From Fragum whitleyi (lineage: Eukaryota; Mollusca; Bivalvia; Cardiida; Cardiidae): a stretch of DNA of 64,000 bases. Positions 10,501-22,500 of the stretch are shown here, piece by piece. A model generated the notes under the pieces. The model was not told the origin of the DNA and searched no databases. It saw nothing but the letters and a program-made list of their open reading frames with translations. Numbering within the stretch: position 1 is the stretch's first letter; every line of letters begins with the position of its first letter. A program made the translations under genes and the position numbers. The DNA lies in contig OX411556.1 in the NCBI GenBank assembly GCA_948146395.1, positions 32,455,056 to 32,519,055 on the forward strand. The letters are read 5' to 3'.

Positions 10501-13500
10501 GGTCACTTGGTTCTCGAGTTAGAGTCCGGAACGAAAATTGAACAAAAATTTACTGTGACCTTGACCTTTGACCTATGTAACCCAAAAACAATAGGTCACT
10601 TCCTTGGGTCATAAGGAACATTTGTATAAAGTTTCATGATTGTAGGCCACTTGGTTCTTGAGTTAGAGTCCGGAAACGAAAATTGAACAAAGGCTGACTG
10701 TGACCTTGACCTTTGATCTATATGACCCAAAATCAATAGGGCAGTTCCTTGGGTCATAAGGAACATTTGTAAAAGTTTCACGATTGTATGTCATTTGGTT
10801 CTTGATTAAGAGTCCGGAAACGAAAAGGTCTACGGACGGACGGATGGACTGACGGACGGACGGATGGACGGACGGATGGACAGACAGACAGACATGGTGA
10901 AACCAATATACCCCCCTCTACTTCGTAGGTGGGGGGTATAATGATATACATGCTTTAGTAACTTAGTATTTTTGAAAAAAGTTTCAATTAATTAAATTCT
11001 TTTAGCGTTCATGCTGCATTGTGTGATTGATAGATATGTAATTGCTCTGAACAGATATATCCATATGATGAAATTAAACAATAGGTATAGTAGAACACAA
11101 AGTACATATCCATATCTATCAAAAAGCCAGTATTTTTATTGAATATTTCAAATATTTGTAATTTCTAATTTAAAATGATTATCAAGATCTGTGCTGAACT
11201 AGAAGGGTGTTCATATTTCGATTTCAGCTATTGGATATACATGTATGAATGATTTGGCTATTTCAAAATTATGATCTCAAATCTTGGTATAAAATTTTTA
11301 ACTTTGTGAGATGGGATACTACAAATGATACTAACTTCAATTTCTATGATTTACCACTTTACACTAAAAGACAACATGTAAAAACTAGCATTTAATAAGA
11401 ATTTACTTCTTGGCTGTTCAAAGATATAAAATTGACCTCTCAATCAAGGTCTAAATTTTAATACCATTAGTGTTAGGGGATCTTTGTTTTTTTGTTGGTC
11501 ACGCATTAGCCTTCACTACCGATGCATTTTCTAAGAAACAAAACTAAGGGCTATAATTTCAAAGAATTGTAACCCTTAATGATGAAAAATAAAACTGTTT
11601 TAGCGGGTTTTCGTAAAACATTTTGAGGTAACGTATGTTACAACATCCCACCAGAGACATAAAGCATTTGTTGTTATAAGGATGTCAGTTATAAATGATA
11701 TTCTTATTTTATTATGCATGATCAGAGTAGTAAATTGCAGCTGCCATTCTCCTTTTTTCTGTTTATGAACGGCATATGAAATTACATCGTATAAATGGTT
11801 TAAAGGACATGTGCTCAAATCTTTCATTTCTACGTATACAACACGTTATATGCAGGCCAAAATAAAATATTTAAATTTGAATTGATCATATTTTTTGTGA
11901 ATTTTGCCAACAAGTGTTGACTTTGAATATTTTTGGCACCCAAATGCCAATATCTTTTTATAGGCGAATATTGAGAAGCAATTTTGTAATTGTAACGTAT
12001 ATTTAACGTATTTTCTTGAATCATACAGGATTCTGTGGATGTTTCATCACTCATTCTAAGAATCGTGTATGAGATAGTACCAAAAATCGCAATCTGCCGA
12101 AAGAATTTCACAAAATGGGAGCAAAATGTAGCATTTAATAAGGATCTAGGGTGGGTGATTTCAAAGTAACACATCTTACAAAAGTCCCACTCGCCAGAGT
12201 GCTAACATGTCTTAAAATGTTGCTTATACATGTACCTTTCAGAAAATCATAGTGTACAAAATTCCCTCGGGGGGGGGGGGGGGGGGGGCGGGGGTCCCAA
12301 TCGCCCATAGTCTACTTGTACACTTAGAAACATCGTGAAATTGATAAGTTAAATAATCATTTATCATTTCGAATGATTTTGAATCAAAATGCAGAGCGGG
12401 TTTTAAATGAAATTTAAGGGAAGTAATATACTATCTCCGACTTCGTACAAATTGAACGCGATTGTCGATATTCTATTGCCGCTCATTAAAAAGAATGACA
12501 AACATTTCTATAAGAGGTATTTGTGTCTTCGCAGAAGATTCCAAACCATCACCAGCTTATATAAGAAGAAGAATTATTTGTTCGTTTAGAAACTTAGTTT
12601 TGAAGCATTATGAACGATTATTTTGTGTCTCATTTCGGGTGATTTTAGAGTGTTTATGAATAGTCTGATTGAGTGTTTGGTATGGATAAAAGGAGCGTTG
12701 AAATAACAATTTACAACAGTTTAGAATGGGATAAGTGTCATTTTCATGGTGTTTCTAACTGTAATAATTTATCAATGTTTAGCGTAGTTAAATACTGAAA
12801 TCTTTTGGCAGTAAAATATATGAATCTGAAAAACATCAATCTTTGGTATCATAAAAATACTTTGATATTGCATCAGGCTATCACGTGACAAGGATTACTA
12901 AGTTGTTCATATACATGTTCTTTGATAATCGATGCTAAAACTGAAAAAAAAATAAAAAAAAAAACATGAAAAAAAAATTCTGTTGTTTTTGAGTGCGGTT
13001 TTTCATTTCAAAGCTTCATGCGGTCAAAAGTCAACTCATATATACCTGTAGATGGGAGATGACGACACCAACAAACAGACCAAACATTACCAAGATGGCA
13101 CCGCCCAACACCGGATATGGTATACAAACAAATATGGCGGATATTTTAGCGAATATTCCAAATATGACATACACGATACCAGCACACACAAACACGCTTC
13201 GACTAGCTACCTGTAATGAAAAAAAAAATGTTCAAGGCTTAGATGTAGTGGGGTTTAAAATAAAGCGCACATTTTGTAGAAAATAATATATCACTCAACA
13301 ACTTTAAGTTATATCGGTCAATGTACGCGCTTCTTTGTTTCAAATCATTAATCCCTGGGGTGCGTTCGGTAGAATTAAGATTTTTTAAAAATCTTAAGAT
13401 TTCCAATCAGGATATTTCGCGCAACTCAGTTTATATTCTACGATGCGGCGCGGTACATGTTTGTTCACCTCGAAACTTTGGTAATGACGGTTTAAATATG

Positions 13501-16500
13501 ATGCCTAGCAACCGTACCAAAGCACCATTGGCAGGAACAGAAAAAGAACATAAAACGAAACGGTCTGTTCTGCACATATCAGCGTATTCAACTTCTTTTT
13601 TAAACCGTTTCATGTTTTCTTTGACGTTAAATACAATAGCTGTAAAGTTGAAAATTACCTTTGTAATCGCTATTGCACCAGCGTTGATTCCGTACGAGGA
13701 AGTTGCGTGTCCGCAACCAACAACACCCGAAAAGAATGTACAGATGCCCTCAGTGAGGATGCCCCTATTCACTGCGTGGGCGGGACCGACTGGAACACGA
13801 CACACCCTCGCGCATGCGTAGTAGTCACCAATGGAGTCCAAGATTGACAAAAGTGTCGCAATGAGAAATGCCACGAAAGCTCGATCACTGAAACCTATTG
13901 GTCCGAATTGACCTGAAATTTAAAGGAAAATTAAACTACAATAAAAGTTAAGTAGTGGATCCTTTATACCAGGGCATCTTTCTCTTGAACACACTGACCT
14001 GTCAATATAAACACTTATATTATTCCATTTGTTACATTTCAACCCTACATGCACGTACGATTTAAATACAATAAATGTGGATATGAGACAACACATCTTC
14101 TTGCTTGTCGAATGTATGTCATTAATTTCCGTTTTAAGCTAAATACTTACAAATTGATTGGTACATATTGGACAGAAACAGTTCTAAATAAAAATTGTCC
14201 AATCTTATTTTTAAACAAGCCAAATAAGTCCATAAGTTTCGTCGTCCAGAAAAGCGAACAGGATTTTCATTTCTAACAATAAACATACCCGGATAGGGTA
14301 TATTGAACCATTTCATATCGGAGACGATTTGAATTCGTGCGTCTGTCCGAGCTCTATAACCAACATCGTCCGGATTATCCGTGAAGGCTCCAACGTAAGT
14401 CAACAGTCCACAAAGCAGCCAGTTGAATATTATGGCAATGAGGACCTAGATGATAGAAAAAATAAGTCGTTGTCAAAAAGGCTTACAATGTTTGACAGTC
14501 TGACAGAAAACAACATGACCCGCGAGGCTTAAAAGGAACATCTTGGAATACAGTTAGATACATCGTGAAATTGTCATTCATCTCAATAAGTTGACATTCT
14601 ATTGTAATGACTCACTCGGTGCTCCATTCATTCATTCCAAGCACTCACTCCAACAAATCAAAAACGCTCCAAAATCATTCAGAAAGATATGAGCAACAAC
14701 TATATTCAGAATGAATATAGCTAGAAATAAACGTGATTTACCTGAACAAAATGAAATCAAACGCGTCTGATTTGTTCTTGAAGAAATAGGAAGCAATTTA
14801 TTGAACTTGAATACGCAGCATATCTAATGAAAGGGGTGGGTTAATAAATATCGCTATTATTATTCATTTAGAACAAATTAGCGATATCGGATTACCTTCC
14901 TCTAAATTCATTCAAAACTCACTCCTCCCATTCATTCTATTTCATGCCGAAATAACCCAAAACTCATTCACCTTGTCAACTTCACGATGTTGTTATCTGT
15001 ACCATAAAACATTTATTTAAAAAGGCTGTATTAAGTAGAGGTCTATCGGAGGAAGTATTTCAAAGATATTCCACAAAAAGGTGATAATATCATTCTAGAG
15101 TCAGAAAATATGCCAGGAGCGAATAGTTTTGCGGGGTCTAGCTAGGGTCTACATTTTACACAATCCCTAGTGGTCCATTTAGCCAGACGGATGACATTAT
15201 TTTCAATATTACTTCGTGAAAAGGTGAATTGGTCGTACAAATAATTTAAAGCATTCATTTGAAAAAAAGGATTTTAGGGCTAAACTGATGTGCAAACCCC
15301 TCACCCCACCCCACCCGGTTTCTCATAATATTTTTTTCGTGTCTCACCGCAAATATCTTATGAACTGGAAATCTCTTGATTCGGAATCCCTTAGACGGTG
15401 ACCATAATGGCACAGGCATATCGTGGTTGGCAAGGTACAGAGACAAAACGATGGACACGATGATCGTGCTGAAATAAAAGATTTTCACGAAAATAGCCAG
15501 TTTTTCCGAATGACAAATTACTTTTGCTATTCACGTTCTTTCCGGAATCATACGGGTTATGTCAATTTGTATTAGAAAGCACTAGTATTGCTATTATTCT
15601 TAAATAAATCAAAGGTCTTTATATAAAACCCTGCACCTATTTTCATACTTATTCAGCGGATCCATTGTTACTGTAACCACATTTAGAATTTAGCAATTCA
15701 TTCCTTATTAGGAACTAGCTGTTTTACGTAAAATTAATGGGCCTTTAGAAAAATAGCAGCTTCTGCTTTATTGCTTCTAAGCTATTGACAATTTTTGGAT
15801 GTAAATAATAGGTTTTTTTCCAATAAGAAATAAATAAGGTCAAACATTTCACCTAAGGCATATCTCTCTCCGTTCGTTCTTTAAGCACAGTAAAACTTGA
15901 ATTAAACGACCATCACCACCAAAATGCGGTCGTTACAGAAAATGGTCGCTTAATACACATTTTGTTTACAAAAAAGAAACATATTTTTTTTTTATTGAAT
16001 TTGAATATTTTTGCGAAATTCTCAATAACCCTATGCTGAAAAAAAGATTCTGATGAGTTTTTACATCATGCGATTCATTTACAATAATTATGCCACCCCT
16101 TCAAAGAAGAGGGAGTATTATGCTTTGGCAGTTTGCACTTGTCGGTCGGTCGGTGGGTCGATCCGTCCGTAGACCGTTCTTGTCCGGAGCATATCTCAAG
16201 CTATGGTCATGAAACTTCATAGGTAGATGGATAACATCAAGGAAAATAGCAGTGTATAAGAACCGTTACTATACCTTGATTATTTTTTAGCTCACCTGAC
16301 CTGCATAAGAGTAATTGTCCTTAAAAATACCGGTCAGCGTAATAAGGTGATAGCAACACTGTATTGAAAGATATTTTTTTCCTTAAATCAAAATGTTGTT
16401 CTTGGATCACCGTTAGAAATTGATTATTATTTTCATAGACATAGTATAATTGAAGATACACTTACGAAAACGTAATTCCCCAGTTAGACTCGACGTATTT

Positions 16501-19500
16501 CACTGCAGGTTTGGCGTAAAAGATAAACGACAATATCTTGGTTGGCACGATAGTTAAAGGTCCAATAAACCGAAGCAAGACACCAAGCAGACCACTAAAA
16601 CCGAACAGCGCGTGGACAATACCCACGGCCATCAAGCTGCCTTGAAGCTGAAAGTACACGAGCATGTGCATGAAATGTTCAACAATTGCATAATTGCTCA
16701 AAGCAAAGCTTCTGGACAGTCTGTGCATCCGTACAGTCTGACCAGGGGTTTCAATATACGCTTTGTAAACTGCTTAGGCCTTTACTTCTCTTTATCCAGT
16801 CAGCGAATATTCTTGTTGCATTGTGTGGCTGTCTAACCTGTTCAATTCTTGTTCTTGTGAAATTGTTGAAAAATTAACCCATACTCATACAATATTACCT
16901 GATGATTTTGATCCGGTATGATTTCGCTTAATCGAAATGTATTTAAGAGAGAAAACTTTTTAAACAATTGGTATTTGTCCAGTCTGAGAAGTTATCTATA
17001 TATAAAACAACAGGAAACAAAAGTAAGACGAGAAAAAAATAAGTTTAAAGGTGAAAGATTTATACATGTTTTAAATTCAAAGATATACACTCCTCAAAAC
17101 TTCTAAGCAGCCACTTACTTTTTTGGTCGTAAGTAATAAATGCAACATGTATTTTCAACCGCTTTTACTTGAAACATGCAGCAAAATCATCCATAAAGTA
17201 AGCACGAAAATAGCAGCAAAGAAATTCACCAAGAAATGGTTAAAAATATAGCAAACATAGGAGAACCCAAAATGTCAAAGTTAACATTTTTTTTTTGTTT
17301 GTTTGATTTTTTGGGTTTTTTTACATTTCTTGTTATTATTCGTTATGCGTACAGATTTGTGGCATTTCTTTCGGTTTTTAAAAGTCCGCAAGGGTTTTAC
17401 TCTTTCACTCTTACTAAAACCGTTGAATTGATAAGATTTGCCTTTTTCATTGGCGGAAAATATCAATTTTTCTCTAAAAATTGCCAATTTTGTGAATTTA
17501 GAAACTGAGGGTACCGGCCTTTGATTCCTTCCTGGACATTCCCTTATGCTTCATTTTACAAAAGAATATAACAAGATGATGGCTAGATGTTCAATTTTTT
17601 ATTTCAATTCGAGACTGTGCGTGAGATTTCCAACAATTTCAAATATGCTCAAAACAAAGACTCTCACCAGCCTGTGCATTTGCACAGTCTGGTCAGTGTC
17701 TTCACTATGCTCTTAATAGATAGATAAGGTCTCAAAGTATTTGTAGACCATCAGGTAACTTTATATTTAGGCTACAGTTTGTGGCCGACCGGTCCTCTCA
17801 ATATTTACATGTCACGAACATTTCAAAGCGTTGGAAATGTCACGCACAGGCTCATTATTAGCACCTTATGTACGAAAAGAGGTGAAATGTGCGGTGACCG
17901 CTAAGCACTTTCGAATGACGTATTGGTGCAGACTGAAATAATAATGACCTATACATACAATTTTCAATTTCTGTTATATAAACATATACATGTTACCCTT
18001 TGAATATTCGAAAGTATTTTGTCTTCCAAAAGAGAATCTACCGTATTCATCGAGCCATTCACAGATGTAGAATTCATCATTTGTTCTGAAATAGAATTTG
18101 GGTACAATTCAACGAGTAGTCACCATCAAAAGAGCAACCTATACTATCAAGGGGGACAACTCTAAGTGTATTTTGTGCAAATTATTCCCTTTTCGGCTTT
18201 GATTTCTAACTACAGTGTACCATCCATGCACTCAACGGCCGAACGTAGGCTTCTTTAGACGCTGCTCTTGTTTAGGTAATTCGGCGTCTTGTGGTACTTC
18301 GGTTATTTTATGCGCTTGAAGAAAATCACATTCTGTTGATTTATTCCGATCATTTGTGCAGATCTTTTGGGCATAATAAGATTTGATCACAAAACGCAGT
18401 AAAACACTGCGTTTTGTTATCAAAATATAATGTGCCATCTTTTATTCTATCGTTGACTTTGTTTAATGCAACATCATCCTAAGCGGAGTGGATGATAATT
18501 GTATCGTCATGCAAACCCATGTGCAGAATGACGAGCTTATATGGCTACGCCCATATTATCCCCAAGGTACATTTATAAAAAAAAATATTCCGAAGAATCG
18601 CCGAGGGTTTCCGATTGCGATTTTGATTATTAACTGTGGCGTCATTTCGAACGTGTTATTTCAAAAGTAAAAATAATAAAATGTTAATTTACATAGGCTT
18701 ATTCAAGGCGTAATTACAACGCTTACGTAGCCCAGCGTCATTTGCTTTTTTTCTTTATGTCCACGACAACATATTGTGCAAACAAATGACGGTTTCAAAT
18801 TTTGGACGGACTCGCATGTTGCAGGCCAGGAAACCTGACCTGTGCTCAGGGTGAAAAACCGGTGCAATCTGTTTCAAATTACACCCGCCGTAACCGAAAC
18901 TGCGTGCAATGAGGGTTTGATTTGCAAATAGCGTGCACCACTTTGCCATCCTGACGCTGGGCTACGAAATATCTTAATATTCGTTTTAAGCCGTAGTCAC
19001 ACTTTAGCGATCTAGACATCGCTTTCATGAAAAGCTGGTAACCGCCAATTGTAGTTACCCTAACGCAAGCCACAGTAGAACGTTGTGTGAACGCTACTAA
19101 ATGTAACGTCGGTACTCTCCGCAAATTGTCGGAGAACGCTGACATTAACGTTCCTCGAGCGCAAGTGACACGTAAAGGCCCCATCTGTGTTCGTGAACAT
19201 TTCTAAATCGCAAGACGACTATGTACACAAGAACTAGACAATTATTCTCAAATATAAGCTTGAATCTGTCATTCCAAAATTCGGTAATGCAAATGATTGT
19301 GACTGGATGATCTTATTGTAGACCTGATTTGATGAATATTTAAGACCCGCATCATTTCGGGCTCAAATTTGAAAACCGCTCTTGCACGTTGGCGTATTTC
19401 TAGTGACAAAAATCTCATTTACATATTTTACTTTATACGACGGATTATGCGTTTCACGGAAAATCCGTTGGTCGATAGATTTGTATTTTTATGTAACTCA

Positions 19501-22500
19501 TCTTTCATAAGACCATACCAAGAAAAAAATATTCAAAGAATATCCACGAAAGGGCGATTTTTCTGTACTCTTATCGGAGACTGGGACTTTAACAACCGTT
19601 TATAAAATTTTCTTGCTTTATCGGAATATATAGGTAGCTGTTATACGGTTCTTGCGCGTTACACATACGCTGATCACGCGCAAGCATTTCTAGAATGCCA
19701 AAAACAACGAATGAAATTTTCTTAGTACATTGACAACAACACTGTACTTTCGGTCTATTTGAATCATTCAGTGGTCAATTAGGCCTTCAGTAATTGACAG
19801 CAGTGATCCATTTATTCATCTTACTTATAGCTTTTATTTCTCCATCTTCCCCGGAACAAAACGAATCGTCCTGGTTCGACATCAGTAGTAATGGGATAAT
19901 GTACACAGAGGTGGCGCCTTGAAATATCGGTATTCTGAAAGGTAAATGGTGGTGGCGAAAGAGCGTTTTATTTAGGTTTCTTACGGTTGTTTGCTGTTGT
20001 TTTTTAATCACGGCCTTGTCGCTTAACCTGGACATTCATACACATGAATTTGGTACCAGTAAAAAATGTTAAAAATCGAAAACTATGTGTAACTTTTACT
20101 AAACCGAACAGCCAATTGCTTTTAGAAAAAACTCCACAATCGATAACCGACTCCTTACAACAGTTTATCATAAGATTACGTCATGTAATATGAGAAAACA
20201 AAATCGCTATTCTTAAAAAAGCTTATAAAAAAATAATGTGATTCGAATCAATTCCAAACAGCGCCACATTATAATATGGCTATTGGCGGGTCACAAAAAC
20301 CTATTTATGTGGCTATTGTCGTAACACAAACATTATTCCCAAATAGTGTCATTGCTATTGCCAAAAACACAAATCTTATTCCAGAAAATGTGATGCCTAT
20401 TTTCATTACCTCAACCTTATTCCAAAGTAGATTATTGCTGTCGTCGTTAAATTAATCATTTTCTAAAAAAAAAAAGCGTCAAGAGTTGTATCGTGATATC
20501 GACCTTATTCCAAACAGAGTCATGGCTATTGTCGTAACAACAACCTCATTCATCATGTGACAAGCGCCATGGCTATTATTGTCGTAAACTTCACCTTCAA
20601 TCCAAACAGATTGGTGACTTTTGTCGCGACACAAACAATATTCCGACAAACGCCATGGCTATTGACCAAACACAATACTTATTCACACAAGCGCTTGACT
20701 ATTGCCTTAGCATGAAACTTATTCCAACAATCCCCATGACTATTGTCGTGACACCAACCTTAATATACTTAGCGCGACGGCTAATGTCGAAACACAAACA
20801 AAACTCCAAACAGAGTCATTGCACTTGTCTTAAAATCAACCTTATTTCAAACTATTGCCGTTACACCAACCTCATTCCAACAAACGGCAATACTATTGCC
20901 GTAACACATTCCTTCTTCCACCAAAAGTCTTGGCTATTGTCTCAACAATCTTCATTAATATTGTCGTGACACCAACCTTATTCCAACAAGCGTCATTGCT
21001 ATTGTCGAAACATCGGCCTTATTCCAACAAGCACCATGTCTAATGTAGACGTGTATCACCGTCAACTATCAATGAAGGCTCTGTTCATGTAGACGATGGA
21101 ACCAGTCTATGTCTTAGATAACACTAACCTTATTCCAAAAAGCGTCATGGCTATTGTCGTAACACCACTCATCATCAATGTAGAGCTTAGAAGTCGTGAC
21201 TTGATATTGTCGTTATCAGAGGCACACACGACGTCAGCAACCATAAGGGAGATAACTATCTGCGAACTCAGTGCCATTAACCCATGCTAAATGATAAATA
21301 AGACTACGTCTGGTCACAAATTAAAAGTAAATGCACATGCTTAACTTTAAATACTCATTTTTTTGAAATTAGAATTCGAAAATGGACTTTCGAGAACTAG
21401 ATACAAAGAATTGCAAATATCAATTTAAACATTGACGGACAAGATAAAGGAAGATGCATTTGCTGTTTGTTTGTTTAACCGTGTGAATAAAGAAAATTTA
21501 GGAAATTGAGCGCACTCGATACGTATGTTTTCCAGGAAAAATCTCCGTAGAAAAACAACTTTAAGACAAATTTAATCGAGAGAAAACAAGACAACAGCCG
21601 CTCGAGCGGTTAATTCGTCCCACATAGATGAATCTACTGAGATTATTAGACGAAAATTTAATTTTTTAATGGTTTCCCCCTTTCTTTTTTTTCAAAAAAA
21701 AAAAAAAAAAAAAAAAGAAAAAAAGATAAGTAACATGCTGAAATATTTCTGAAAAGAAATAACATGGTCGATGAATAACATGTAGAAAATTGACCTCAAC
21801 CCGTAAAACACATACTTTTCACACAACTAATAATTTTGAGCAGGCAAACAAATGGTTTCCAAATGAACATTCCAGTGAACATAGAGAAATGACATCCATC
21901 CATAAAAGCCATATTTTTCAACTGATCACAACATTTTGGAGGCTGTTAAAGGGTCACTAAAGGACGATTCCAGTGAAATTTGGTTGAAAACCACTTGTTA
22001 GATTCCTAGAACAGTCATATATTATACCATATATGGAAATTAAACATGCCATTAAAGCCTTGATTTCATGGAATCAAGAGTCCTTATACAATTTTGAAAG
22101 ACGGTCATACAGGCATCATTTAAGTAAAGTTTGGTTAAAATTCATTCGGTAGTTTTTGAGAAGTTTATGACCGGACGCACGACGGACACAGCGCAATGGC
22201 AATACACCCAGTAGCCTTCGGCAAGTGGAGCTAAAAAGCGAAATTTTTCAGTCTATGACTAAGATTTACAACTTTTTACAACACTTATCAAAGCCCCAAC
22301 CCTTCCAGCTGAACCCAATGATCTCCTTGATATACATCGTACCTGAATTCCACAAAATATGACGATGTAAAACGGCGGTGTTTCGTTTATGCCGTAAATC
22401 ATATCTTTACGAGGCATTTTCTCAATGATGACGTCGGCATCTTTCTTGGCGTCAGAATCAAACGTGTCCTTGCCATTTTCAAGAAGCTCCTGATTCGTCG

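Larger units (their letters stand above)
7233..12295. mobile_element. Large (~5.06 kb) inverted-repeat element with phased ATACGTTAC motifs
   Basis: About 125 bp at 7233-7357 is inverted at 12160-12290. Shared blocks are GGAATTTTGTA, TTTTCTGAAAG, GACATGTTAGCACTCTGGCG, AGTGGG-CTTTTGTAAGAT and a C/G run at the very edge. From the left end the motif ATACGTTAC or a near match recurs at 7340, 7553, 7712, 7911, 8052, 8258, 8407, 8599 and 8768. From the right end it appears inverted (GTAACGTAT-like) at 12166, 11992 and 11628. No transposase-like frame was seen. It lies in SLC23 intron 9 and contains a pearl-like element at 10216-10941. Confidence 0.7.

Noticed and set aside
11830..12174. 114-codon minus-strand frame inside the large inverted-repeat element as a transposase
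   Set aside because: No DDE, HUH or tyrosine-recombinase motif, and the frame ends inside the terminal repeat.
13321..13821. 166-codon plus-strand open frame
   Set aside because: Antisense shadow of SLC23 exon 8 and its flanks.
17997..18085. Alternative frame of SLC23 exon 4 (NDEFYICEWLDEYGRF-like)
   Set aside because: Looks protein-like but cannot join exon 3 and exon 5 in phase; the chosen frame does and carries the expected glycosylation sites.
20655..21043. Open frames of 104 and 62 codons on the plus strand
   Set aside because: Created by the 42-bp minisatellite on the strand opposite to SLC23.
20255..21115. CRISPR-like array
   Set aside because: Units are contiguous and degenerate with no regular spacers; the genome is eukaryotic.
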